From assembly GCA_000310025.1 (NCBI GenBank), contig FN649738.1:1970981-2034980 (forward strand): 64,000 nucleotides of DNA, given 5' to 3'. A model generated the notes under the pieces. That model did not search any database and was not told the origin of the DNA. It worked only from the letters and a program-made list of their open reading frames with translations. Shown in pieces: positions 23,593-36,700 of the stretch (the first letter of the stretch is position 1; each line of letters begins with the position of its first letter). The position numbers and the translations under genes are program-made. The DNA comes from Ectocarpus siliculosus. Lineage: Eukaryota > Sar > Phaeophyceae > Ectocarpales > Ectocarpaceae.

Positions 23593-26084
23593 TTTGGCCT
23601 CGAAGCGTGCGCGTTGTTCCTTCTTTGTGGGTAAAAAGATGCTTGTTGTTATGCATGTCATATGTTCGGAGATGAGTTGTGCGTAAGGGCTCGAAAAGCA
23701 ATGACTGCTAGGCACACTCTGTACAGCAAGTCCCAGATTGCACGAGAGCAGGCGCGTCGAGAATTGATTTGTATTTATTGTGCACCAACTTTTGTCGGTC
23801 TCGGTTTATTTTAGATGTCTGCAGGTTGCCGGGCGCAAGAACGGTGGGACATTGTATTCGACCTTGGGGTGTCTTTCTACGCATGCGTGTCCTTTCAGCT
23901 AGTGATGCTGATTTTGCTACTGCCTCTTCGAATGCTTGCCAGCTTCTCGAAGGAAATGCTATGATACTGGTTGTTGGATTCTTGTACCGTTTTTTTTGTG
24001 TGAACTCTCTGCGTTGGTGTGGATGTGACCTGGCGGTCACCAAGTGTTCAAGACAAATCAAACGATGAATGAGCGCATAGCTTTTTGGAACTCGACCCCC
24101 TTCCGCTCGAACTACGCGCGTAGCAACATGGGTCGGCTGGTTCATGCCACGCGAAGATAGTTGTGGCCTTTCTTGTAAATACCGAAGGGAGTACGTGTCA
24201 TCGTCGCTGAGAGTCCCACATTCGACTCTTCAGATGACGTGTTACGACGTCAGAGGGACGATCCACCGAAACAGCATGTGTTGAAGTGCCATTTTTTTTT
24301 GTTCCCTTCAGTGTAGTGTAGCAAGGGATTTGCGGGTGAGGACCGGTTCAACCCTGCTATGTTCGAAAGTCGGCTTCCCTTGATCGGCCCATGTTATTTA
24401 CCGTGTAAATCGACGCTCCTGGAGGCAGAGGAGTGCTTTTCGGCGGTCGCAATGTGCCCAAGGGCCAAAAAGGTATGTGTGAACCGACATTCTGATTTCG
24501 ACCCCCCCAGTATCACACCTCTCTTCAACCATCCCTTGCCGACAGTAAAGCGTCACTGGCGCATGTGAGAGGCCATGTTCCACAGCAATGATCCTGAGGA
24601 AGGTCTTCCAACTCTATACACCCCTCCAACTCGACCGCGTCAAGTGTTGGATCAGTACGGACATGTGAAGGTACTGGGTAGAGAGAGATCGGAACGGTTT
24701 TTAATGTGAACACAACAACAACAACACCTCTCCAACACGTTCGGCACTGCGCTCTTGAAACAACAAACTCTTTTTGTACGTGTACACCCCACAAAACCTG
24801 CCGTAGGTATGTAACGATCGGAGTCGTTTTTTCGTCTGATCGTCATCAGCAGTGTTGACCCCTATTATATTTTAGTTTCGCCTCACACAATTATTCGCCG
24901 TTCAAGGGGTGTCCAACTAGACAACAATGCCGCTCACACCTCATGCTGGTTTTCACGCCCCAAATTGAATCTGAGAACCGTGATCACGGCAAAAGAGAAT
25001 TGTGTTGCGATCTGATGCTCTCACGCTTGTCGTCCGACATGTACCGATTTGACTCAATAACTTCATCGATCAGTTTTCTATTCTCTTGTTTCTTCAACAC
25101 GCCTGCCACATGAAATATATATTCCCAACGCAACGAAATCCCCCCCCCCCTCGGAACAAAATCATGCAAGTGGTTCGCGCGGTTGACGCACGACGATGCC
25201 TCCCTGGGAAATGCCAATACTCTTTGACTCAAAATAATAGCCGCTGCACTTGCAGGGGTGAGTGAAAACTCGAACAAAGCACACGCACACCACTATTGCT
25301 CATCTAGACTCTACTAAATACATTTAATCGCATGATACACCACAGCAACGTCACAATAAGCACCTGTCAACCCAAAGCATCATCGCGTTGCACCTGCACC
25401 AAGCGTGTCTTCTAGGAATTCCGTCCCTGCTTACTTTGACGTACTGAACACCCGCCTCGATAAACATGACGAATGCACCACTCCTGCATGTTCTATCACG
25501 TGGTTTGCACTACTTGCTGCCGGTCGTCGTTGGAGAACAGATGAAGGATCCAAATATAGTTGTTTCTCGCGGAACGCACGACGGATGCGGCAGACGCACG
25601 ATACCCTTCGGACGAAAGCACAAGAAGGTACCTACGCTCAACAATGATCACAAGGCCCCTGGGTCTTCAAACAAGCCAAAACCAAAAGTTCTGAAAACAT
25701 CACGCGTATGCATAGAAGCCACAATAGTTGTGCGTCTCAGACCCCCTGCTCTTCAAAACGCTCCAGACGCACCTTTTGGCTCCTCTCTGACGCAGCTGTC
25801 TAAGCCGGAACGGGGCCACGCAAAAATAAACAACACGAGTCTTCCACGCTGACCTCACAGACGAGAGAGCGTACATGAACACCGAAACCAAGCGCAATGA
25901 AACGAAAAATACAGGGAGTTATGGGTATGACATCCGACGATCATTTACACGTGGGCGCTTCTCAACCACCCCCCGAGTCTGCCGTGATGTCCTTGGACAC
26001 CGCAACCCCCGACTTTGCAAACGAAGCCTGCTGCTTTGCTTGTAAAGTGACGAGATGTGTTTTATGGAATGGTCAGCCGCCGCC
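23593..26084. other. Spacer between the lipocalin and HSD10-like genes (convergent ends)
   Basis: Two convergent 3' ends face each other across 2.5 kb. Apart from the CAA-tailed repeat at 24631-24726 and a C10 run at about 25141, I see no exon, RNA gene or repeat. The 120-145-codon open frames here have no motifs. Confidence 0.4.
24631..24726 (+). repeat. CAA-tailed interspersed repeat, copy 2
   Basis: Starts CGACCGCGTCAAGTGTTGG, passes through GGTACTGGGTAGAGAG and GGAACGGTTTTTAATGTGA, and ends in (ACA)n. It matches copy 1 at 11838-11943 (- strand) over its whole length with scattered substitutions and a few small indels. Confidence 0.65.
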
Positions 26085-29000
26085 TCAAGGTCCCATCCGC
26101 AGCGCTCCGTCCAGTCTAATGACCTCTCCGTTCAGCATTTTGTTGTCGATAATGCTCCCCACGAGATGTGCGAATTCTTCCGCCCGGCCCAACCGCGGTG
26201 GATTGGGCACAGTAGACGCAAGCTGGGTCCGCACGAGGTCCGGAAGACCCTCGAGAAGAGGTGTCATGAACAGCCCTACGCATGAACAGGAGGGGAGGGG
26301 TGGGGGGCGCTTAAAAAAACATCTGCCACACCCGTCTGTGCGGGAAAACAAGCATTGATTTCTATCACGCGTTTGACAGCAAGACAACAACCGTTCACTG
26401 AACAAGTCAGCTATTGTGCTGCCATTGCTTGCAACACCAGTGAGCCCACAGAGGTACAGATGAACCAATATGCCAAAGGCTACGTTCATCACCTGTGAAC
26501 AATCCATACTCCCGTGTCCCATACGTATCCCGTAATAACTCTTAGCCCGATACGCGACACCCTCGTCGAGAACCACGAGCGACGCACACGTTTACACTGC
26601 GGGCGGGCGGGTCACACACGAAGGAAGGTCCTAACCTGGTGCGATGGCACACACTCGAATCCCAGAGGCGGCAAGGTCTCGAGCACATGGGAGCGTCATG
26701 GAAACGATGGCACCCTTTGACGCGGCATAAGCTGCCTGTCCCACCTGCACAAGACATGAAAATCATCGTTGCCCGACGACAACGAAGGGGGTGCGCTAAA
26801 AGTACCTTTTCGAGAGGATGCTGACATGAAACTATGCTTCAAAAGCGTAGTACACTCTACACTACAACAGCTCGGCCAGCACACATTCCAGACGAAAAAC
26901 ATGGCAAAATGGGGCTTACTCTCACCTGTCCCTCGTAAGCTGCGATGCTTGCGGTGTTGATTATTATGCCTCTTTGACCTTCTTCGTCGGCGGCAGTCTC
27001 CATCATCCTGCACGATCCAAACACGAGAGGCCGTAGAACTACTAATTATTTCAGACAACTGAAACGTTGCAAGGACATGGCCAGAATAAAAACCCACGGG
27101 GCGTACCCAACACCGGTGAGGGCATACACCCTCTGGGCTCTCAATGCGCATGGTATATCGATCCCTTGAACGCCAAAAGTAAGGGGTCCTTCGGAAAAGG
27201 CAAGGATGTCTGCGACGCAAGAGCACTACAACTAAGCAGTTTGCCGCAGAACATGGCAATATACAGCACCCACAAACCCACCGCATCGCCGCGAGTCGCA
27301 GCACGTTGAAGGATCCGACTGCGTTAACGTTCATCACTCGCAAGAAGCCGGCCAAGTCGTGCGGTTCGCCTTGGCTGTTTATTCGGTGTCAACAACAAAC
27401 ACATCGGGAGAGACGAACGATCTCGTATCATTCAATGCTAAATTGATATCATTCGTTCACGAGCTTCAAATGCAGGAACGTGATCATCACTTTTCTGTTG
27501 TTCTCACACAAGCAACCTGGGAGTTCTGCCAGACAGGGCACCGGCAGTGGATCAGCCACTTGCGTTTTGCGGGGATAGTGCGCGTCGTGTGTAGGTTGAG
27601 GCTACATGAAACCTGCTGAAGCATGCGAAATCGATTCAACCAGGAAACTTCATGATCCCGCGTGGGCAGCAGCTTCGTGCCCTCGGCAACCCGTGGTACT
27701 TCTAGAGTGCAGCGAGTCATGCTACTTGCTTCTTGGTGATGCGCCATGCATGCTATATGGAACAAACAAGTCGTACAACACACCTTGAGATGGTGCGTTT
27801 CGCGTAGCCGATGCCGGCGCAGTTAACCGCGACGAAGGGGGTCGATCCGAACTCGGCTCTCGCCAGGTCCAGCGCTCGAGTCACATCTGTCTCGCTCGTG
27901 ACCTGATCAATCGCACCCCACCAGGAACCAGCACAGCGGCAGTGTGTGTACTCACGATCTCCAGTCGACATGTTTCAACCGAAGGAGAAGGAAACATGCC
28001 CCCCAATAGCAGCACGTGGCCAAATACTTTTTCGAGCGGGTAGACATTGTTGTAGATTGACCGACGAACGAGAACTTTCTTCGAACGTTCTTCGGATGTC
28101 GGCAATGCTTGTTAGTGTGATTTGGCTGCGATAGCTACACATGTTTGATCGTACCGTGTTCGTGGCTCAGCTTCTGGGTGGGGCAGTGGGCCCTACGTCC
28201 CTGTGAAGTATTTCCCGTGGACTTGTTCGTTAAGGGATGGCAGACAAAAAAATTTGAGTTGACTATTGTAACTTTGACACAAACGCAAGAAAATGCACAA
28301 CAGACACAAAAGGCGCATCGTGAAAAACCGAAATAGTTGATTCTCGCACAGGGCGGCAGAAAGGGCTGTCTCAAAACATACATTTCACGCGTTACCTCCA
28401 CACGCCTCCTTTGAAATCAAGATAAATTCACACCATTCTAATTTCAAGTCAAAAGAGCCAAAACGGCAGGCGCTCAAATAAGGTCGGTGTTGCGAAGTAT
28501 CAGATGCCTGTACTAATATCACTAGACGACACCCTATAGTAGCGGGGTGTGTGAATTGGCGCGCTCCAATTTGCTTCTGTGGTGGTGATATCGAGGGTCG
28601 TACTGTGGTAATAGCCTACAATCTCCGCAAATCTCCGCAAATTAGACCGACACCCGGTGTCTTGTACAGCTTGTGCTCGCCGCCACTGACCCCAATCTCC
28701 AGAACTGCGGGTTCACAGCAGTAGCTGATGCCACTAGCTACTGCTGACCTCCGTTCAGGGGTTTACGGTCCGTGGCGGTGAGCACGGCTGTGACAAATGT
28801 TGGATTCCGGTTGGCTCCGGCGTAGATTTCGAGCTGTTTTCAGAGGCTGCTGCGACCTTCGATAGCCAACCTGAACGTGCCAGCACGCACGACACCTCTT
28901 CATGGTGTCCGCTGCTGAAGACAGTAGAATGCAACAGATACTTTCGGAGGGAAGGTTGCTTTCTTTCTATTGGATTTAAGTGTGAAAATGGGTACTTGTA

Positions 29001-29559
29001 TGTACGTGAGGTCTCAACAGACACAGCAGCGACTAAAGTGTGAGGGCAACATGCCTAATTTCGAGTCGTGGTCATTGAAGGTGTTAACACAACGTCTTGG
29101 CATGATATATCAGCGGGTTTTTGCGGCCGATTCGCCTAATACGTTTAGTCCCTGACCGGTTGCACGTTTCAACGTGGTCGCATTGAAGGCGGGTGAGCGG
29201 GACTGTTACCAAACTCTGGAGTAGGTTTCATGCTTTTGCTTGGTAAAATGGTTAGATGATCCAGAGTACCAAGTATGGCGCTTTCCAATCCAATCTGTCA
29301 CACCGCACAGCAGACCAACACGTACCCCAAGACACAAACGTAAAGGGTTCAACTGAACATCGAACATGCTGGATTGAGAGGAAAGCTGAAGAGAGCTTAC
29401 ATCTGTTTGGGCGTATCTGATGTTGCTGTCTTCAAATTCTGTCTCGTTGGTGATGTCCGCCACCACGACACCCATGCCACGAGCCGCCAGATTGAGAGCC
29501 GTTGCACGTCCGAGACCCGAGGCTCCTCCTGTAACAAGCGCTGTCAGTCGTGCAGCCAT
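26085..29559 (-). CDS. HSD17B10: HSD17B10-like short-chain dehydrogenase (3-hydroxyacyl-CoA dehydrogenase type 2)
   Basis: Six exons on the complement, 29401-29559, 27784-27902, 27282-27374, 26926-27007, 26636-26744 and 26085-26275, sum to 753 bases and 250 aa with all phases agreeing. It is a classical [11 protein letters not shown] (NAD-binding glycines), VVVADI with the Asp that selects [20 protein letters not shown] (catalytic Ser) and YAASK (catalytic Tyr-x-x-x-Lys), then IAPG and [27 protein letters not shown] and [16 protein letters not shown] at the C-terminus are typical of the HSD10 group. That group oxidises 2-methyl-3-hydroxyacyl-CoA in isoleucine breakdown and other 3-hydroxyacyl-CoAs, usually in mitochondria. 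No long transit peptide is seen, as in animal HSD10. Intron 1 is about 1.5 kb. Its 5' end faces FANCI. Confidence 0.9.
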
Positions 29560-30709
29560 TGGAAAGACAACGTACAGCAGTACTTGTGTCTGCCTGGGCT
29601 TGAAGAACAAACACAGCCAGGCCTTGCTCGGACCTCGTGACCTCGCCACGGGGGCTCCGCAAGTAAGGCGGGAAGTCTTCGTCTGTTGCACCTACCCTCC
29701 ATTTCTTGGCACGCGGACACCGCGAAGTCGTTTGCGACAACTGCAGTGATGTCTACGACACTGCTGTGATGTGCGTGTAGGCACCTACATGGATTGCTTC
29801 TATATTGGAGGGGGGTATTTGCAGAGGCCAGAATAGGGAGAGCGAGCAGCACTGGTGAGCACGGAGACATCCTGCTTGGTTCGGTGTAAAGAGTAAAAAG
29901 CTGCCATTTCCCGCCATTTCCACAGGCGCGCCACACCACGGCGACACACGTGCACCATACGCCACGGACGCCATGGACGCCATGGACGCCATGGATGCAA
30001 CAATGCTGAAGGTCGACCGACTTGTCGACGGGATGCATGGTGAAGATCCTGGAGGAGCACGCTTGTATATGTCCCAAATACGAGAAAGCGAGGTAAAGAG
30101 TGTGGCGGATTTTCAAAATGACGAGCGAGTGACTGACATGCTCTACAAATACTGTAGCTTGCTGTAGATCCTTGTAGATCTGGTCCTCTGTCCCGCGCTT
30201 GTTGAGTCCAAAGCAAAGTGTGGAGCACGAGCAAAGTAGAGAGAGAGCTTTCGAGAAATAATTTGGCAAGGGCAAGCCGTACATCTGCCTAGAGTCGCGA
30301 ATCTTTGCTATTGTTTCTCCCTCCCAGAACGAGGTTAGCCAGCCTGCTTCCTTTCTTTGAGCAAGAGCATCGAAGAGGGACGCAGACAGCACGGTCACAC
30401 GCTCGAGGCTGGCTCTTTTTTATTTGCTCAAGACTACACGCAGCTCCTCTTTCCCGAAGTGCGTGAGAATTATTCATACTGCTGTCACTATCCTCTTGGC
30501 GTTGTCTACAATACAATATGTGTAGTTTTCCATCTGCTGCCTGCGGGTGCCTGGAACACGGGAAGTGGAATTTGGGGCCGAACACACCAACCCCGAAACA
30601 AAAGCGACGGTCCGCGCAACTGGTACCATATTTTGAACACGAGGTCGTATCGATCTTCCCGCCGCCCTCGATGTCCCCACCCCCTCTTGGCTCGGCCTCG
30701 TGATGATAT
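29560..30709. promoter_or_regulatory. Divergent spacer between the HSD10-like gene and FANCI
   Basis: 1.15 kb between two divergent start codons, so it should hold both promoters. It includes a 9-bp minisatellite (29959-29994). Long antisense open frames (for example 29544-30398, -) have no recognisable motif. Regulatory role is inferred from position only. Confidence 0.35.
29959..29994. repeat. 9-bp minisatellite (ACGCCATGG)x4
   Basis: Four tandem units, the first reading ACGCCACGG. On the + strand this encodes Met-Asp-Ala repeats, on the - strand Pro-Trp-Arg repeats. It lies in the spacer upstream of both divergent genes. Confidence 0.85.
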
Positions 30710-33700
30710 ATGGCGCAGACGCTGTCAATGCTAGAGTGCTTTGAGGACATGCTCTCTGGAAAGCTTCCCGTGGCGCCACCGTCATCCTCCCGGTGCCCTA
30801 CCCCCCTTAATATTGCCAGCGGTGGCAGTATGGCGTACCGTGTGCCCCCGAGCGAGTTCCTCAAGGTGTTGGTGGAGGGGAATACGACACGTGTTGGTGC
30901 TCTGCATGCTGTGATGCAGGTGTGTATGCTACGAAGTTGTGATATTTGGGTTACAGCATCTGCCAAGTGTATATTAGGAGGGGGCGCCCTAAAGACTTGC
31001 CATCGTGTTGTTGTGTGCGTTCTGAGAGTGCAAATGTTTGAAACTGTACAAAGGCCACGCGGTGATGCCACACGCAAGGTGTGTACGCAAGACATGGTCA
31101 CTCATTCACTGCTCTCTGCCCCAGTCGCCTCACTGCACTGCCACATTGATCCACCTGCCCCCCCATCGCCCGGCAGGCAATAGGGAGAGGAGATCTTCAA
31201 GGACGAGCTGCTTCTCTGTGCATCTCCGAAGTGCGCATGTGTTTGTCGGCCTGCGCCAACATGACCGGAGTAGCGAACGGCGATCGAGGGAGCACCAACC
31301 CCGTTCACCGACGCATGCCCCTGGCACAGCTACGAGAGTTAGCTGGCGTTTGTCTCTCCTTTTCGATGGACATCCACTCGGCTACCGCAAGCGGACGCCC
31401 GGCACCTGGAGTGTACGCCGGCGGCCGAAGAGGTGCGGAGGACGCCAATAACCGGCGCGTTCTGATGCTTCAGGCCTTCCCGGCAGTGCTAGGAGCTTGT
31501 TGCGCAGTCGCCGCGGCAGAGGAGGAGGAGGAGGAGGAGGAGGAGGAGGATGACGACGACGACGACGAAGACGAAGACAACGATAGTAGCGAGGCTGATA
31601 GTGACCATGGAGACGACGGCGAGGACCAGTCCACAGTTGAAAGAGGTGGTGGGAAGCGTGGTGGTGCCGCCGCTGCTGCTGCCCGGAAAATGCGAAAAGG
31701 AAAGGGGAAATCGGTCGGGACCAATGAAGACGAACGTCGTCGCAGTAGCGTTGGGGACCATGTTGGCGACGGACTGTCGACGGGGGTTCGAGGACGTTCT
31801 CGTAGTGGCAAAGTGATCAGTAACGGTCGTGGCGCCAGTGGCGGTGGCTGGAGCGAGGGCGGGCTGCCGCAGCGAGGAGAGGCAATCCTGTGGGATGTCA
31901 CTGACGCTCTCCTAGACCGACCGTGGCCCTTGAGGCTGGCATTGCCACTCTTGGTCATGTTCGAGGAAATATTCGGCCTCGTGGAATTGCTTGAGCGCCG
32001 AGGCTGTGAGGCTAGGCACCAAGCGCAAGAAAGCGGGGGTGGGGCAGTACCAGGAAAGGAGAGCGTGTGGACGAGGGTGCGCTCCAGACTGATGGAATTA
32101 GTGTGGATGGGAGGCTTGGACGGGGCTGATTTCACTGGCGTCATTCGGCAGGCAAGTTCCGACCGACTTGTTTCTTCTGCCATGTTTTGGTTTCTCCCAA
32201 GAATACAATACCCTCTGTCATGCCGTAGGGATATTTTAGAGTTGGTAGTCTCGAAAAGACGATAAACGACGTGCTTCGTGCTTGTGGGCGTTTGATGGTC
32301 GAGGTTTTGCATCTAACGCCTCCAGGAACAGGAAGATTAATTTGCGTGTGTTGCTCGTTGTGCATGCATCCTTCTCTCCAAGTTTTGCCCCGGATCGTTC
32401 TCGACGGGTTTTGGATCGCCCCCTCACCTCCTTCCCTCCCCCCTATGGACGATGTTGTCAGGTGTGCGTTCTCTGTGATACTGATGATCGCCGAAACTAC
32501 GAGCACGACACTCGACACTCCTCTCCCCCCCTTCGTGAGGAAGTATCGGGGTGCGATGTCGCACCTGGGGCGGCGACCTCCCACGAGCCTCAGGAAAGGT
32601 TGTTGCCGAAAAATGGGCACAGCGAGCGGACAGAGATGCGAGATGGCGTAGACGGGGTACGGAAGGCGCGGAGAGGCGAGCAGACAAGGGTTTCCAGCAG
32701 GGGTGGGGGCTGGATATCGTGCTTGCGACAGCTGTACGCGGCGGTGCCGCCAGAGTGGGTCTCAACTGTCGAGTTAGTGCTAGAGCAAACGCTGCACCAG
32801 ATGCCTGGGGTGGCGGAGAGTCTGCTCGATGCGATCCAGGATACGAGCAGTAGTAGTGTGAACACCGGCGAGGCTGACTACGGTGTCATGACCGGTGCTG
32901 GATTGGGGTCTTCCCAAGCGGAAAGGCTGCGCAGTGGGAACGGGTCGTCGTCTTCGCCAACTGGCACAGGGCTCGCAAGAAGCACACCGACATCGATAAG
33001 CCACGACCTTGCGCTTTTGATTCTTCTGCTTAGGGAGGCGAGTCCGCTTCGCGCGTGTTCCCTGCCTTTGTTGCCGGTCGGCGTCGATAGGGGCCGCCGC
33101 GCCGAAGAGGGGGTCCGCAGCCTGCTTCTTCATGCTGCCCGAAGCGGATTTGATGGACGTGCTGCTGTGATCAGCAGAAGCAGTGGAAACAATCAAATGA
33201 ACGAGTACCGAGGGCGCGAGGGCGCCCTTGATAGTACCCGGGCTCTCCTGCGCGCGGTGTTGTGCTCAGAGCCCGGCTGTAAGGGAAGTGGCAGCAGCAG
33301 CGGTGGTGGCGGCGAGCACCGTGGGCGAGGGGCCGGCAGTGGTTCTTCCGGCGGGGTGTTCAGAAACGGGGGCGAGAGCAGCGGAGTAGTGTCCGAGCGC
33401 GCGTCACAGTTGCTGGAGCTGGCTCTGCGATGGTTAGAGGAAGGAGATGGAGGTTCTGGGGGCGATGGCAGCGTCGCCTTCGATACAGAAGGCGTTGGGA
33501 CGGAGCTCAACATCCAAGATATTGCCTCTGAGACAATCTCGGCAGTGTTCGACGCCGTAGTGGAGGCCAGACCGAGGCTTCTCAGGGCTCTGTTGAGCGG
33601 GATTTACGACCAGAGCCAGGGTGGGGCGGCGTGCGCGTGGAACTATATGAGGGCATGGGAAGCGTTGATGGCGCAGGAGACGGGGCGGGAGGTGAGCAGT

Positions 33701-36700
33701 TGGTTGACCGGGCGGTTGATCATCATTAATTTGCTGTATCGGAATCGACTTGTTGTCTTTGCATGACAGGCGGACTATTCACGTCCAGATTTCCCGGTTA
33801 CGAATCACACGAGTAGCAGCTACCGCGCACTGTTGCATGTGTTTTGCATGCCTTCCATGCGACGAGGTGACTCTCGACAGCTGAGTGATGACCAGCGACG
33901 TTTAAGTCAAGCGTACTCAATTCCTGACCAGCACCCTACCTCCCCTGCCGCCCTCGACTCCTCTTTTTCTGCGGGCCACCCTGTTCCTTTTCCCTGTGTC
34001 ATTGTTGGGTGTCGTTACATTCAGTGTCGAAGGCTGGTGCCGCACTCTCAGTGCGTGTCCGACGCGCTTGGGCAACTGACTCTGCTGCCGCGAGGGAGGG
34101 CGCGAAGGGTTGTGGAGTCGATGCTCCCGCTCGCGGACGTGTGCCCCACTCAAGCCTCGGCAATGATAAGCCTGTGCCGGAAGTGCTCCGTGCAGGGGGA
34201 AAGCAAGGTGATCGTTGACTCCCAGCCCGATAGGGAAAGTGGCACACGAGTGTCACATGGGATACCCTTGAGCCGACCACATGAGACACATGGGACACAT
34301 CAGTACGTACTTCTAAGTCCGGCAATGGGCTTGTCGGATGGATATGTGCATCGATTCCTGTGGCAAGGTTGCATACTCAGGCTCCCCTGAACTGAGCCGC
34401 TCACGTCTACGATTGATCTCGGGCCGAAGCGTCAGAGCAAGAAGAGTCGTGGGCCGTCTTGGTGTGCATATTGTAACCGCCTCCTGCCCTCCCGCGGCCC
34501 CTCCCCGCCTCTCAGGGACGTCTGCTGACGCTTCACGCCGTGACCTGCATTCTTGCCTGGAATGCCCGCCGGGGGCACACCGGCCGGAATGGCGGATGTC
34601 TGGACCAGGAAGGCATGCAAGAAGATCTGGTGGGGATGTTTCGCAGGGCCTTCGAGGGCGGCTTGCAAACTGTGAGAAGAGGGTTGAGGTCGCTGTCGTA
34701 GGGTGCAGATGAGACCAGAGGTAGCCATACAGAGGAGTGTTGAGTCAGCCCACTGCAGTGACAGTTATTTGGGTCACGTTCGTCGCACAAACCGTGCTTG
34801 CAATTTGAGATCATGTTGGAATGCAGCAAGAGCTGTTGAGAAGTATGTGGACGCTGAAGTGCAGAAATAGAATGGACTGCGCGTTTCGATAAAGAAGAAC
34901 CCACCGGCGGCGACCAGAACACAATGTCTCAAATTTATTTGCTCTGAACAAGCTCTGCACACCTACCGACTTCCCCACAATCGGTCCACAGGTCGCTCGG
35001 GCCGACGCCCTCCATCTTCTCGCCACAAAGCTCGCAACATCAGTTGCGGGCGCGATCACACAAGGGACACAATACAACAGGGCGCAGCTACTATCAGCGA
35101 TGCCTTGTCAGATGCCGCAACAGTCTCACGCGCGTGCGACAATTCATGTGGACCCGCCACCAGCCATCGACCGGACTGCCCTGAACGGTCTCCGGGCGTT
35201 TCTGTCGATGCGTCTTTTTCGATTCTTCGCTCACAAAGACGAAGTGCTGAGTGCCGACTCGAACGCCGACGGTGGGGGCGACAACTCAGGCGGGCCTGCT
35301 CCTTCGGGCGGCTACGACGCTGATAGCCTTAGCCGAAGAAAAGGAAAGCACAAAGCGCGCCGGCGGCGGGGCGGGCGCTTTCAGCTGGTCCCCCTGCGAC
35401 TGCTGGAAGAACGCGGAGCATCCGGTGGAGGTCACAGCTTCGGGGGCAAGAGTAGCAGAGGCAAGGGGCCTGGTATCGTGCGAAACGGTCGCGGGCGAGG
35501 GGTGGTCCCGCGAGACGCAATCGGCCAGTTACTCAAGTGCTGCTGGGCGCTAGTTCCAGCTGGCGGGCCGACGGGGACAGACGTGCCGGACGACGGCGCT
35601 CACGGGACGATCATGCCTGTCCCGGAGAAGAGGGCAGAGGCGGAGGCAATAGCAAGAATGTTGTTGGGGGCAGGGAGTAGAAGAAGGAGCGAAGGAGGGG
35701 GGCGAGAGCGAGGAGGCAGGCCTTCCGTCGGGCGGGTCAGTGTCGACACTCGAGAGGGGGAGGCGTTGGTGGCTGTGGTGGAATTCTTGCAGGGAGGAGG
35801 GACTATGGAGGTGAGCGCGTTCGAGGGGTGAGCCTGAACGGTTCGGGGAATCGTCGTGCGCGTGTTTGGTGGCGCTCTTTCACGTAAGGTTGTAGGGGAG
35901 GTTCTTAGACAGGCAGGCCTGGCTCGGTTGGTGTCGCTGTGCGATCTACGCACTAAAGAAAATATGTTAATGTTTTATTCTAGTCTACCATGTACGGCTC
36001 TCTCTGACCTGTGAGTCACATCCCCATGCCCCGCGTCCTTCTCGCGCCTAGACGCTCCGAATGGTGACCCCGTCCAACCAACAAACGCCCGACCAACAAG
36101 AAGCCGACGACGACGTCATAGAGCCACCAGCTCCCGCTCCTCCCGCGTGCCACCCGGGTGTGGTGAGCCCCCTGACAACTCTAGGCGTTGTGGTGACTCT
36201 TGCGGAAGCACTGGCGGACTGCCTCCTCACCGGTAAATGTCGCCGCGTCTCTGCCTTGTTACCGCAGGGGTAACAACCGAATACAGACTGTGTACATAGT
36301 AAGGGTTGCGCTTCTGCGCTAGCGAACACACGTGCCTAAGGACTGATAGGTAGGCGTGGTCGTTTACGTCGCTGTTGACAAATTGTGCAGCACTTACATG
36401 CAGCCGAACCTCGCTCCTTGTTTGTCGTGGTGCTAGTACTGATGTGCTCCTCGAGCTGAAACCACGCACCTACCACGCGCTTCTAAACTTTTGTTGTGTT
36501 TTTTTAAGTGTCGCTGCTGCCGCCCGCCATCGCCCTCCCCCCTGCGCATTTGCCAACCATCTAGGAATCTCGTGTCCACGGGCGATTCATTTCTCGCGAA
36601 AAGCTTCCCGCTGCGAAGTGTCCCGAGTCGAACCTGCCGACGGCCACCACGTTGGCGACGGCGGTGACGGCGGTCCGACATCAGGGAAGCCCGAAGCACC

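Noticed and set aside
29544-30398. 284-codon - strand frame upstream of the HSD10-like start
   Set aside because: Overlaps the HSD10-like first exon in another frame and shows no domain; includes the 9-bp minisatellite.
30289-31101. 270-codon - strand frame
   Set aside because: Antisense to FANCI exon 1 and its upstream region; Ser/Arg/Thr-rich without motifs.
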